The notes: a model not told the origin generated them from the sequence alone. DNA of 64,000 nucleotides from Deinococcus psychrotolerans (GCF_003860465.1 NZ_CP034183.1:822501-886500); one strand, 5' to 3'. Positions 9,294-17,876 are shown, numbered from the stretch's first letter. Program-made: numbers and translations.

Positions 9294-10151
9294 CTAGCGC
9301 CCGCGTGGATCAAACACGTCGCGCAGGCCATCGCCAATCAAGTTGAAGGCCAGCACCGTCAGCAAAATGGCCACGGCGGGGGCGCTCGATGCCCAGGGCG
9401 CTTGGGCGATGTAATTGCGCGTCTCGGACACCATCGCTCCCCATTCGGGGGTGGGCGGCTGAGCGCCGAAGCCGATAAAGCCCAAGCCCGCCGCTGTCAG
9501 AATGGCGCTGCCGACATCGAAACTGCCCTGCACCAGCAGCGGCGCAAACGAATTGGGCAGCAGATGACGCAGCGCCACCCGAGTCTGCGAGCTGCCCAGA
9601 GCACGGGCAGCTTCCACGAACTCGCGCTCACGCAGGGCCAGCACCTGAGCGCGGATCAAGCGGGCGTAAGTCGGCCACGATACCAACGCCACCGCGATCA
9701 TTACATTGGTCAGGTTCGGCCCCAGCGCCGCCGAAATGGCCATCGCCAAGATCAAGCTCGGAAACGCCAAAAAGATGTCGGTGAGGCGCATGAGGGCCTC
9801 GTCCCACCAGCCGCCCAACAAGCCCGCCAGTAGGCCGATCAACGAACCGACGATCAGCGCCGAGAGCATCACTCCGACGCCCAGCCCCAGCGAGATGCGG
9901 GCACCGCTGAGCACGCGGGTCAGCACGTCGCGGCCCAGTTGGTCGGTGCCCAGCCAGTGCGCCGCCGAAGGAACAGAGAGCCGGGCGGCCAAGTCCTGCG
10001 CTCCCGGACTGCCCAAGAACAGCGGGCCGAGCAGGGCCGACGCCACCAAGAGCACCAACAACACGAAGCCGAGCATGGCCCCACTGTTGCGCCGAAGTTT
10101 GCGCAGAGCCGCGTTTTCTGTGCGCCGGGGTTTGAGTGAAGTGGTGGTCAT
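9294..10151 (-). CDS. Peptide/nickel-type ABC transporter permease, DppC/OppC family
   Basis: The 285-residue membrane protein has an N-terminal basic segment and TM1 (about 28-46), then the LGTDQLGRDVLTRVLSGARISL signature of OppC-type permeases (split here over residues about 66-87) and the EAA loop around EAARALGSSQTRVALRHLLPN. It forms the channel with the upstream permease. It overlaps that gene by 4 nt (ATGA at 10148-10151). No ATPase subunit is encoded in this cluster, so ATPases must be supplied from elsewhere. Confidence 0.9.
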   Translation of the reverse strand: MTTTSLKPRRTENAALRKLRRNSGAMLGFVLLVLLVASALLGPLFLGSPGAQDLAARLSVPSAAHWLGTDQLGRDVLTRVLSGARISLGLGVGVMLSALIVGSLIGLLAGLLGGWWDEALMRLTDIFLAFPSLILAMAISAALGPNLTNVMIAVALVSWPTYARLIRAQVLALREREFVEAARALGSSQTRVALRHLLPNSFAPLLVQGSFDVGSAILTAAGLGFIGFGAQPPTPEWGAMVSETRNYIAQAPWASSAPAVAILLTVLAFNLIGDGLRDVFDPRGR

Positions 10152-11155
10152 GAAAAGCTGATCCTCGGGTCGAAGGTGGCGTAGGCGAGGTCAACCAGCA
10201 AATTGACCACTGAGTAAGCCAGACCTGCCACCAGCGTTACGCCCATGACCGCCGGAAAGTCGAGGCTGATGGCCGAGGTGGTGGCGTAGCTGCCGATACC
10301 CGGCCACGAAAAGATGGTTTCGGTCAGCACTGCGCCGGTCAGCAAGCTGCCGAACAAACTGCCGAAGACCGTCAGCAGCGGCAGAGCAGCGTTCTTGAGA
10401 GCGTGTCGCCAAATGACCCGGTTTTGCTTGAGGCCCTTGGCACGGGCGGTGCGGATGTAGTCCTGCGAAAGCACTTCCAGCAGCGCACTCCGGGTCATTC
10501 GGGTCAGCAGCGCCGCTGAGAACGCGCCCAGCACCAGCCCCGGCAAAATCAGGTGGCGCAGGCTATCCACCAGCACTTGCGGGTCACGGGCGAGAATGGC
10601 GTCCATGGTCACCAGGCCGGTGTGAACTGGTGGGGCGAGGCTGTAGGCGTCAATGCGGCCCGGCCCCGGCAGCCAGCCGAGGCGCTCATGGAAAATATTG
10701 AGCGCCAAAATCGCCAGCCAGTACACTGGGGTCGCTCCGCCCAACAGCGCAAAAATACGGGCCAGCAAATCGAGCGCTTTGCCATGTTGCAGCGCCGCCA
10801 AAATGCCCAGCGGCAAGCCGATCAGCACCGCGAAAACAACTGCGCCGAGGGTCAGCTCCAGCGTGGCCGGAAAAAACTGTTTCAAATCCGCCGTGATGCT
10901 GTTTTGGGTTCGCAGCGAAGTGCCGAGGTCGCCCTGAAGCAGCTTGCCCATGTACACGCCGTACTGCACGGCCAGCGGTCTGTCGAGTCCGTTTTTGACG
11001 CGGAACTCTTGAAGCTGCTCTTCGCGGGCATTGTTGCCCAGCGCCGCCGCCGCCGGATCAGCGGGCAGGGCATGTGAAATAAGAAAAGCCGCCAGCGTGA
11101 CGCCCCACAGCACGAAGACCATCAGCGCCAGCCGCCGGAGAATGTAGATCAGCAA
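10148..11155 (-). CDS. Peptide/nickel-type ABC transporter permease, DppB/OppB family
   Basis: The 335-residue product shows the DppB pattern: TM1 in YILRRLALMVFVLWGVTLAAF, then ADPAAAALG, the GDLGTSL motif, and the EAA loop DYIRTARAKGLKQNRV. No ATG fits the conserved N-terminus. I chose a TTG at 11155 giving (M)LIYILRRL, preceded by GAGGAG about 8 nt upstream. The open frame extends another 80 codons to 11395 but that part crosses inverted repeats and is not protein-like. It follows the binding-protein gene after a structured 300-nt gap. Confidence 0.88.
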   Translation of the reverse strand: MLIYILRRLALMVFVLWGVTLAAFLISHALPADPAAAALGNNAREEQLQEFRVKNGLDRPLAVQYGVYMGKLLQGDLGTSLRTQNSITADLKQFFPATLELTLGAVVFAVLIGLPLGILAALQHGKALDLLARIFALLGGATPVYWLAILALNIFHERLGWLPGPGRIDAYSLAPPVHTGLVTMDAILARDPQVLVDSLRHLILPGLVLGAFSAALLTRMTRSALLEVLSQDYIRTARAKGLKQNRVIWRHALKNAALPLLTVFGSLFGSLLTGAVLTETIFSWPGIGSYATTSAISLDFPAVMGVTLVAGLAYSVVNLLVDLAYATFDPRISFS

Positions 11156-11237
11156 AGGAGTCTCCTCAGAAGGCGGTGAGCCGCGAGTGATACAGATTCC
11201 GGTTGAACAGTTAAGTAATAACTGCGAAACCCGACCA

Positions 11238-11270
11238 GCGGGCAGGCCCCATACGGGTGCCGCTCTGCCC
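11238..11270 (+). repeat. Copy A of a dispersed hairpin repeat
   Basis: This 33-nt block matches the reverse complement of 19319-19351 at 32 of 33 positions. It folds as GGGCAG (11240-11245) with CTGCCC (11265-11270) around an inner stem near CCCCATACGGG. The 14-nt core CCCCATACGGGTGC is at 11247-11260. Confidence 0.75.
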
Positions 11271-11293
11271 AAGACAGCGGGAGTAGGAAAAAG

Positions 11294-11361
11294 TACGGAT
11301 TCCAGAATGGAGTTGGCTTTCGGTACTTTTCCGAAAGAGAACAGAATGGCCGGAATCCGTA
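11294..11361. repeat. Nested inverted repeat (cruciform-like)
   Basis: Outer arms TACGGATTCC (11294-11303) and GGAATCCGTA (11352-11361) are perfect. Inside lies a second perfect hairpin, CTTTCGG (11317-11323) with CCGAAAG (11331-11337) around a 7-nt loop. The remaining inner flanks share AGAATGG (11304-11310 and 11343-11349). Confidence 0.75.
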
Positions 11362-11455
11362 TGATGTGAAAAAGAAGTTCGCTTTGCCCATTCACGCCTT
11401 CCGCTGACTCGGCAAGCTCGGCAGCAGAGGGGAATAAGCAAAGCGAACGTCCCTG

Positions 11456-13042
11456 CTACTTCTTGCTTACTTTCTCAAAGCGCACGTCACCGTTGGCATT
11501 GCGGTCAAACCCCACCACGTTGACGCTGGTGACGACCGGCTTGTACGGCTGATACAAGATGGCATAAGGGCCGTCTTTGGCCACCAGCTCGGTGAGCTGT
11601 TTGTAGAGCGCCACCCGTTTGGTCGCGTCGGTTTCGATGGCGGCGGCTTGGGCCAGTTTGCTGGCTTGGTCGTTTTGCCACACGTTGCGCCAGGCCAGCG
11701 ACTTGGCGTTGAAGTCGGCCAGCGGGGTGCCGTTGCCGTCCGCGTCGGCGTAGTCAGGACTCCACGGAGCCAAGATCAGTTCGGCTTTTTGGGCGCGGTA
11801 CATGGTGTAGAGGTCAGCACTCACCATCTGCTTGATGTTGGCCTTGATGCCGATTTTGGCCAAGTCCGACTGCACCTTGGCGGCCAGGTCTTGGCACGGC
11901 ACGCCACCCGCGCACGAGCCGGTGGGAATCGAGAAATCCACGCTGAAGCCGCCGCTCTTGCCCGCCGCCGCCATCAGTTCTTTGGCTTTGGCCACGTTGT
12001 AGGTGTACGGCAAAGCGCTGTTGGATCCGGCCAGTCCAATCGGAATGATGGTCTGGGTTTTGCGGCCCAGCCCCTGCAACAAGCTCTTGATAATGCCGTC
12101 TTGGTCGGTGGCGTAGCGCACCGCTTGGCGCACGCGGGCGTCTTCGAACGCTGCGCCCTTGCCGGAGTTCATGCCCAGATACTGAAGCTGAAAGGTGCCG
12201 GTTTTCAGGGCCTTCAGCTTGGAATTTTTCAGCGCGGCATTAAAGGCGTCGGGAGTGTAGTCCCAGGCCACGTCGATTTCGCCGGAGTTGAGCGCCGACT
12301 GCTGCACGGCGGATTCCTGCATGTAGCGCAAAATCACCCGCTTGATGTTGGGCGACTTGCGAAAGGCATTGGGGTTGATGTCCAGCGCCACCTGAGCGCT
12401 TCTGTCCCAGCGGTTGAGGGCAAACGGCCCCGAGCCTGCCGAGTGGTCTTTGAGCCAAGCCGTGCCGAAGTCGCCGTTTTGCTCGTGGGATTTGGCCTCC
12501 GCGCTGTCGATCACGCCGCCCACATTGAAAGTCAGGAGCGCCAGCACGATGTTGGGATTGGCAGTTTTGGGAATGTCCATCACCAGCGTCTTGGCGTCGG
12601 GGGCTGTCACCGAACCGATTTTGATGTTGGCCACGTCGGTCAGCAAAAAGCTTGACGGCGTTTTGAGCGAGATGACGCGGTTGAGCGAGTACACCACGTC
12701 GGCCGCCGTGACGGGCCTGCCTGTGCTGAACTTGGCGTCGCGCAGCGTGAAGGTGATGCGGGAGCCGGTGGCGGTGGGCGCGACCTTCCAACTGCTGGCC
12801 AGACGCGGGCGCAGGGTGGTCAGGTTGTTGCCTTCGTAGGCCACCAGGGTGTCGTAGAGGTTGCCCGCCAGCAGCGAGCCGGTAAACTCATACGAGACGC
12901 CCGGATCGAGCGTGATCAGATCGGAAAAGTCGCCGCCCAGCACCAGCGTACTTTCGCGGCCCGACTGCGCGGCGGCCAGCGGCAAACTCAGAGCGAGGGC
13001 GAGCGCGAGGGTACTTCTCAGGCGGTGTGTGGTTCGGTGCAT
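11456..13042 (-). CDS. ABC transporter substrate-binding protein, peptide/nickel family (SBP_bac_5)
   Basis: The 528-residue protein starts at an ATG (13042) with an ideal RBS AAGGAGG and a signal peptide: MHRTTHRLRSTLALALALS then LPLAAAQ|S. The mature part has family hallmarks: LITLDPGVSYEFTG, an early TFTLRDAKFSTGRPVTAADVVYSL block and SGPFALNRWD. It should bind oligopeptides or a similar solute outside the membrane and feed the DppB/DppC-like pair downstream. The longer frame to 13222 passes through the promoter region and is rejected. Confidence 0.93.
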   Translation of the reverse strand: MHRTTHRLRSTLALALALSLPLAAAQSGRESTLVLGGDFSDLITLDPGVSYEFTGSLLAGNLYDTLVAYEGNNLTTLRPRLASSWKVAPTATGSRITFTLRDAKFSTGRPVTAADVVYSLNRVISLKTPSSFLLTDVANIKIGSVTAPDAKTLVMDIPKTANPNIVLALLTFNVGGVIDSAEAKSHEQNGDFGTAWLKDHSAGSGPFALNRWDRSAQVALDINPNAFRKSPNIKRVILRYMQESAVQQSALNSGEIDVAWDYTPDAFNAALKNSKLKALKTGTFQLQYLGMNSGKGAAFEDARVRQAVRYATDQDGIIKSLLQGLGRKTQTIIPIGLAGSNSALPYTYNVAKAKELMAAAGKSGGFSVDFSIPTGSCAGGVPCQDLAAKVQSDLAKIGIKANIKQMVSADLYTMYRAQKAELILAPWSPDYADADGNGTPLADFNAKSLAWRNVWQNDQASKLAQAAAIETDATKRVALYKQLTELVAKDGPYAILYQPYKPVVTSVNVVGFDRNANGDVRFEKVSKK

Positions 13043-13052
13043 GGGGTGTCCT

Positions 13053-13075
13053 CCTTGAACAAAAACCTTGAACAA
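13053..13075. repeat. Short tandem direct repeat before the binding-protein RBS
   Basis: CCTTGAACAA occurs at 13053-13062 and again at 13066-13075 (13-nt pitch), overlapping the RBS of the binding-protein gene. On the mRNA it reads TTGTTCAAGG twice. The second copy would compete in pairing with the RBS region; function unknown. Confidence 0.45.
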
Positions 13076-13272
13076 TGACCCAAAAACAAAATGCACCCGA
13101 CCAAGGAGGCCCGGATAGCAGTTAGTGTGACACAACGACCGCGCCGCCGTAAACGCTTCACTGCGCTGACCTGAACGCGCCGGTTTGACCTCACCAACTT
13201 GCCCCGGCTGGCTTGGCGGCACAGACTGGCACTACACTTGCCGGTCAGCTTGCCAGCGTAAAATGCACGGCA

Positions 13273-14592
13273 ATGTCTCAGCCTGCCCACACTTACCCGC
13301 CCGCGCTGAGTTTCCCGCTGCCCGGCGGTGAGCTGCGCGTACTGCACCTCGAAGACAATGTGCTGGATCAAGAACTCGTCGCCATCACTTTAGAAGGTGC
13401 TGATCTGCCATGGATTCCGGTGCTGCGGCAAGTCGAGAGCGCCGAGAGCTACCTGGAGGCCCTCAAGGAGTTCTCGCCGCATCTGGTGCTCTCGGATTTC
13501 TCACTGCCGGGCTACGACGGTTTGTCGGCGTTTGAAGCGGCCCGGCAGGCCAAACCCTACCTCCCTTTTATCATCGTGACCGGCGCGATGGGCGAGGAAG
13601 TGGCCGTCGATACCCTGCGGCGCGGCGTCACCGATTATGTCCTCAAGCAGCGCTTAGAGCGCCTCGCGCCGGCGGTGCGCCGCGCCATTGCCGAAGCCGC
13701 CGAGCGCTCGCGGCGCGAACTGGCCGAGGGTGAAATCCGGGCACTCAACGCCGCTTTGCAGGTGCGGCTGGGTGAAGTGGAGCGGCTGGGCAAAGTCGCC
13801 GAGGAAGGCCGCCTCAAACTCGAACAAACCGCTCAGCAGCTCGAAGAATCTCTCAACCTCCAAAAGACGTTTCTGGCTGAAACCAGCCACGAACTCCGCA
13901 CTCCGCTCACCGCCCTCCTCGGCTATCTGCGGCGGGTCGAGCGCGAATTCGCGGCGGCGGGCGCTGCGCCAAGTCAGACCCTGCACGACGCTCAGCGGGT
14001 GGCCGAAAACATGACGCGCTTGGTCAACGACCTCTTGCAGCTTTCACGCGGCGAATTGGTGCAGAGCATCGAGCCGCATTTTGTGCAACTCGCTGAACTG
14101 TTGCGGGCGGTGGGGCGCGATTACGGCGTCAGCGTCCGCACGCCCGAACTCGAAATCGTGGGCGATCCGGGGCGGCTGACTCAGGTCTTCGTCAATCTGG
14201 TGAGCAATGCGGTGCGGGTCAGCGGCGGAGCCGACCACGTCGAGCTGCAAGCTTTTGAAGAAGGCGGGCAAGTCAAAATCTGCGTCATCGATCACGGCCC
14301 CGGCATCCCCGACGACGTCAAGCCGCGCATCTTCGATAAATTTTACCGGGGCAAGGAGGCGGGGTCGGCGGGACTGGGCCTGACCATCGCGCAGCAGGTC
14401 ATCACCGCGCACGGCGGCCAGATCAAGGTGCTGGACACCCCCGGCGGCGGAGCCACTTTTGAAGTGTGCTTGCCTTCGCTCGACGACGAAGAGGAATGGG
14501 ACGGCACCTGGGCCGAGGTGAGCGCCGACGTGACGTGGGACGAGGCCGAAGACCAGGTGCTGTCTCTGGACGGCAATTCAGCGCCTGATTAA
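13273..14592 (+). CDS. Hybrid receiver-histidine kinase
   Basis: The 439-residue soluble protein starts with a receiver domain (LHLEDN at 25-30, phospho-acceptor D75 in LVLSDFSLPGYDG, then VTGAMGEE and a lysine near 125), followed by a helical coiled-coil linker (about 135-195, Glu/Arg-rich), a HisKA box ETSHELRTPLTAL with H206, and a HATPase domain (NLVSNAVRVSG, DHGPGIPDD, GLGLTIAQQ). No membrane segment or sensor domain is visible, so it probably relays phosphate from another kinase or responds to its receiver. A TAAAAT -10 box at 13259-13264, 8 nt before the ATG, supports this start. Confidence 0.9.
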   Translation: MSQPAHTYPPALSFPLPGGELRVLHLEDNVLDQELVAITLEGADLPWIPVLRQVESAESYLEALKEFSPHLVLSDFSLPGYDGLSAFEAARQAKPYLPFIIVTGAMGEEVAVDTLRRGVTDYVLKQRLERLAPAVRRAIAEAAERSRRELAEGEIRALNAALQVRLGEVERLGKVAEEGRLKLEQTAQQLEESLNLQKTFLAETSHELRTPLTALLGYLRRVEREFAAAGAAPSQTLHDAQRVAENMTRLVNDLLQLSRGELVQSIEPHFVQLAELLRAVGRDYGVSVRTPELEIVGDPGRLTQVFVNLVSNAVRVSGGADHVELQAFEEGGQVKICVIDHGPGIPDDVKPRIFDKFYRGKEAGSAGLGLTIAQQVITAHGGQIKVLDTPGGGATFEVCLPSLDDEEEWDGTWAEVSADVTWDEAEDQVLSLDGNSAPD

Positions 14593-14620
14593 AAAGCGGC
14601 CATCGGGGTAAGCTACTGGC

Positions 14621-15076
14621 ATGACCTTAGCCGATTCTGCCGCCCCGGACGTCCAACCCGTCAGCACGAAAACCATGCAGGTGACTTGGCTCGGTGAGCA
14701 GCGCTACCTCGGCGTCTCGGCGTCGGGCCACCAACTGCTGATCGACAACAGCGCCACCAAGATCGGCGTCAGCCCGATGGAAGCGCTGCTGGGGGCGCTG
14801 GCGACCTGCACCGCCTACGACGTGGTGGAAGTGATGAACAAGCGCCGCACCCCTCTGGCCCGCTACCGCATCGAAGTGGAGGGCGAGCGGGCGCAGAGCG
14901 ATCCCAAGCGCTACACCACCATCACCCTGCGCCACATTGCCGCTGGCAAAGGCGTGAGCGCCGAGCAGTTCGAACGCGCCGCCAAGCTCAGCCACGAAAA
15001 ATACTGCTCGGTGGCCGCCAGCTTAAACAGCGAGATCGTGGTGGAAACTCGGCTGGAAAGCAGCGAAACAACCTGA
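14621..15076 (+). CDS. OsmC-family protein
   Basis: The 151-residue protein has the OsmC/Ohr fold layout: N-terminal strands, then MEALLGALATCTAYDVVEVM with the first reactive cysteine and a C-terminal KYCSVAASL with the second. In OsmC/Ohr the cysteine pair reduces organic hydroperoxides. The first motif (A-T-C-T-A-Y-D-V) is nearer the YhfA/OsmC-like subgroup than to Ohr. It starts 29 nt after the hybrid kinase and may be cotranscribed. Confidence 0.8.
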   Translation: MTLADSAAPDVQPVSTKTMQVTWLGEQRYLGVSASGHQLLIDNSATKIGVSPMEALLGALATCTAYDVVEVMNKRRTPLARYRIEVEGERAQSDPKRYTTITLRHIAAGKGVSAEQFERAAKLSHEKYCSVAASLNSEIVVETRLESSETT

Positions 15077-15107
15077 GTTTGCTCCAGCTGAGCTAAACTC
15101 TGTTGCA

Positions 15108-15338
15108 ATGGAACTGCTGACCCTTCACACCCTCACCTGCTGGCTGGCACCGCTCTCAGCTATCCACACCACCGCTGGGCGCGTTTTTGCATCGCTGGCG
15201 AAGCTCCAACGGCTGCCGATTCTACTGGGCTGCGTGGTCGGCCTAATTCTACAAATGACGTTCAAAGTTGGTTTCGGCGCAGCGCTGAAAAGTCCTGCGC
15301 TTCACCTCAGAGCCGCTCCGCTGGCGGCCTGCGCTTGA
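15108..15338 (+). CDS. Small possible membrane peptide ahead of a TetR gene
   Basis: The 76-codon frame has an ATG preceded by a TAAACT box at 15094-15099 and one hydrophobic stretch (LPILLGCVVGLILQM). Its TGA overlaps the TTG start of the TetR gene (TTGA, 15335-15338), which favours coupled translation. The sequence resembles no family I know, and composition is only weakly protein-like, so it could be a coupling leader or merely part of the TetR 5' region. Confidence 0.35.
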   Translation: MELLTLHTLTCWLAPLSAIHTTAGRVFASLAKLQRLPILLGCVVGLILQMTFKVGFGAALKSPALHLRAAPLAACA

Positions 15339-15931
15339 GCACGCTGGAGAGTGTCGCCAGCAGCGCCGCCTTACCTGCCAGTACCCGTGAGCGCATCCTC
15401 TCTGAAGGAGCGCAGCTTTTTGTGGCGCGGGGCTATCACGGCGTCAGTATGCGCGAGGTGGCGGCGGCAGTTGGCGTGACCAAACCGGCCCTCTACCACC
15501 ACTACGCCGACAAGGAAGGCCTGTTTTTGGCGATTCTCAACGGCGCTTTGGCAGGTTTGGCGGGCGTTACCGAGGTCTCGAAGCAGCAAGTCGGGCTGCG
15601 TGCCCAGCTTTACGCGCTGATCCACGCCTTACTCATCAGCGCTCCGCAGCAGCGGGTGGGCCTGCAACTGGCCGGCGAACTCAAACACGTCTCCGCCGAG
15701 CGCCGCGCCGACTTTGAGCAGCGTTACCGCAAGTTGTGGATGGGCGGCCTGAGTGAGCTGATGAGCACCGCTGCCGAGCGCGGTGAGGTGCGGGCCGACT
15801 TGCCCAGCGCGGTGCTGACGCGGGCGCTGCTGGGCCTGCTCTACCCGCTGGTCAGTGGAGCGCCCAGCCCCGATCCCGAAGGCACAGCGCAGGCGTTGGT
15901 GAGTTTGTTTTTGGACGGCGCGGGAAAATAA
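15335..15931 (+). CDS. TetR-family transcriptional regulator
   Basis: The 198-residue protein has an N-terminal TetR helix-turn-helix: RILSEGAQLFVARGYHGVSM, then REVAAAVGVTKPALYHHYADKEGL. The C-terminal ligand domain is helical and variable. The best start is a TTG at 15335 overlapping the preceding small frame. Its ligand and targets cannot be told from the sequence. The OsmC-like gene upstream and the rpmF gene downstream are on the same strand but separated by clear promoters. Confidence 0.88.
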   Translation: MSTLESVASSAALPASTRERILSEGAQLFVARGYHGVSMREVAAAVGVTKPALYHHYADKEGLFLAILNGALAGLAGVTEVSKQQVGLRAQLYALIHALLISAPQQRVGLQLAGELKHVSAERRADFEQRYRKLWMGGLSELMSTAAERGEVRADLPSAVLTRALLGLLYPLVSGAPSPDPEGTAQALVSLFLDGAGK

Positions 15932-16243
15932 ATTTTGGTCATCCCGAGGTTTGGGAACAGCCTCACGAAATAGAGTCGTTGTCGTCAGGGAGCGCCTTCA
16001 AGGACGTTAAGTGCGCTCAAGGAATCTGGATGCTCATTTAGGCGCGGCGAATCTTGTGTGATTTGATGAGGTTCGGGCATTCCCCAACCCAGCACCGACG
16101 TGCTATACTCCCCCCTGTTGCCTTGCTTTTAAGCTTGCCCGAAGGGTAAAAAGCAGGCGAGAAATTGCAACCAGCCGCAACTTGCACTCCGCCGCCGAAA
16201 GCGAGTGTGCTCAGGCGCAGGCGAAGACTCAGGAGAAATTACC
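15932..16243 (+). promoter_or_regulatory. Intergenic region and long 5' leader of rpmF
   Basis: No gene is seen. An extended -10 element, TGCTATACT (16101-16109), predicts transcription start near 16116 and a leader of about 128 nt before the rpmF ATG. The -35 region is poor. Upstream, 15950-16090 contains only weak inverted repeats (GAGG...CCTC near 15950). A leader of this length on a ribosomal-protein gene could carry feedback control, but I see no recognisable binding site. Confidence 0.5.
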
Positions 16244-16426
<183 letters not shown>

Positions 16427-16442
16427 ACCAATTTTAGAACGA

Positions 16443-16475
16443 AAGCGGCGTCCTATGGGGCGCTGTTTTTGTTTT
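16443..16475 (+). terminator. Terminator after rpmF
   Basis: AGCGGCGTCC and GGGGCGCT (16444-16464) form an imperfect stem around TAT, followed by TTTTTGTTTT. It lies 17 nt after the rpmF stop. Confidence 0.55.
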
Positions 16476-16611
16476 GAGAAGTAGGCAGAAAAGACGTGAG
16501 TGGGTTGAGTTTCTGCCCCCCTCGAGCCGAGAGGTTGGGCGGGGGTGAGGTGAAGCAGCCGTTCATAAAAATGCACCTCGGCTGGCCCCCGATTTCCTCA
16601 CCCTGCACTCC

Positions 16612-17196
16612 TCAGTCCCCCAGCACCTTCACCCCATGTCGCCGCAGCAGGCCAAGCACCACGCTCAGCGGAAAACCCACCACGCCGCTGTATTCGCCCT
16701 CAATGCGCTCTATCAGTGCCGCGCCCAGACCCTGAATGCCGTAGCCGCCCGCTTTGTCCAATCCTTCGCCAGTTTGGGCGTACCACTGCACTTCCGAGGG
16801 GGTCAGCGTCCGAAAAAACACGCGGGTGTCCGACACTTCAGCGTCTTCGCCCTGCGGCGACAGCACGGCCACGCCGGTATAGACGTGGTGGACTTGGCCG
16901 CTCAGCTCGGCGATAAATTCAGCATTTTCGGCAGCGGTGGCGGGCTTGGCCAGTTGCTTTGAGCCCAGCGCCACCACCGTATCCGAGGCGATCACCAGGG
17001 CGTCCGGGTGCAGGGTAAAGACGGCCCGGCCCTTTTGCAGCGCCAGATCGCGGGCGACTTCCAGCGGGTCGGTGTGGTCGCTGTGTTCATCCAAGTCGGC
17101 GGCCTCCACCGTGAAGTTGACCCCCAGCGAGGTCAGCAGTTCACGGCGGCGCGGGCTGCCGGACGCCAAAATAATGCTTGGTTGACTGGGAGCCAC
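16612..17196 (-). CDS. maf: Maf-family nucleoside triphosphate pyrophosphatase
   Basis: The 194-residue protein hydrolyses non-canonical or excess nucleoside triphosphates (dTTP/UTP type in characterised Maf proteins). Family signatures are complete: LASGSPRRRELLTSLG at the N-terminus, the catalytic-base motif VIASDTVVALG, and DKAGGYGIQGLGA near residue 150. It starts 2 nt after the deoC stop, so the two form an operon with a nucleotide-metabolism theme. Confidence 0.93.
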   Translation of the reverse strand: MAPSQPSIILASGSPRRRELLTSLGVNFTVEAADLDEHSDHTDPLEVARDLALQKGRAVFTLHPDALVIASDTVVALGSKQLAKPATAAENAEFIAELSGQVHHVYTGVAVLSPQGEDAEVSDTRVFFRTLTPSEVQWYAQTGEGLDKAGGYGIQGLGAALIERIEGEYSGVVGFPLSVVLGLLRRHGVKVLGD

Positions 17197-17198
17197 GC

Positions 17199-17876
17199 TC
17201 AGTACCCCGCTTTGTTTTGCTCGCCTGACACCAAACCCACTCCGCCCGAGGTGCCCAGCCGCGTGGCTCCGGCTTCAATCATGGCCGCCGCGTCGGCAGG
17301 GCTGCGCACGCCGCCCGCCGCTTTGATCTGCGCCCGCCCAGCGATCACGCGGGCCATTAAGCGCACGTCGTCGAGCGTGGCCCCGCCGGTGCCAAAGCCA
17401 GTGCTGGTCTTGACGAAATCGGCTCCAGCTTGAACGGCAGCTTCGGTGGCCCTCTCCTTTTGCTCGTCACTGAGGTAACACGTCTCGATGATGACTTTCA
17501 GCACCTTGCTGCCGGTGGCCGCCCGCACGGCGGCGATGTCGGCCTGCACATACTCCCAGTCACCCGCGATGGCCGAGCCGATGCTGATGACCATATCCAC
17601 TTCGTCGGCCCCAGCCGAGACGCTCAGGCGGGCTTCCTCGGCCTTTTGCTGGCTGGTGGTGGCTCCCAGCGGAAAGCCGCACACAGTAGCGATCTTTACA
17701 CCGCTGCCCCTGAGTTCTCCCGCGCACAGCGCAATGTGCTGAGGGTTGACGCAGACGGCCTTGAAGTGGTGCTGCCGCGCCTCGGCGCAGAGCTGAACGA
17801 GGTCGGCGGGCGTGGCGGTGGCCTTGAGCAAGGTGTGGTCGATGTACGGCGCGAGATCGAGCGGAGCGTCAGTCAT
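17199..17876 (-). CDS. deoC: Deoxyribose-phosphate aldolase
   Basis: The 225-residue class I aldolase cleaves 2-deoxyribose-5-phosphate to acetaldehyde and glyceraldehyde-3-phosphate. Active-site blocks are present: YIDHTLLKATAT, VCVNP, GADEVDMVISIG, LKVIIETCYL (catalytic lysine) and DFVKTSTGF (Schiff-base lysine). I chose the ATG at 17876 because a TATGCT -10 box (17883-17888) lies 6 nt before it; the longer frame crosses this promoter and the terminator hairpin. maf follows after 2 nt. Confidence 0.95.
   Translation of the reverse strand: MTDAPLDLAPYIDHTLLKATATPADLVQLCAEARQHHFKAVCVNPQHIALCAGELRGSGVKIATVCGFPLGATTSQQKAEEARLSVSAGADEVDMVISIGSAIAGDWEYVQADIAAVRAATGSKVLKVIIETCYLSDEQKERATEAAVQAGADFVKTSTGFGTGGATLDDVRLMARVIAGRAQIKAAGGVRSPADAAAMIEAGATRLGTSGGVGLVSGEQNKAGY

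Larger units (their letters stand above)
11156..11455. repeat. Structured non-coding intergenic segment with several inverted repeats
   Basis: No gene is seen in these 300 nt between the binding-protein and permease genes of one operon. In transcript order it holds an 11-bp inverted repeat (GCAAAGCGAAC, 11438-11448 with 11377-11387), a nested double hairpin (11294-11361), and a hairpin carrying the repeat core CCCCATACGGGTGC (11238-11270) that recurs at 19.3 kb. It could dampen permease expression or protect the upstream mRNA. Confidence 0.7.
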
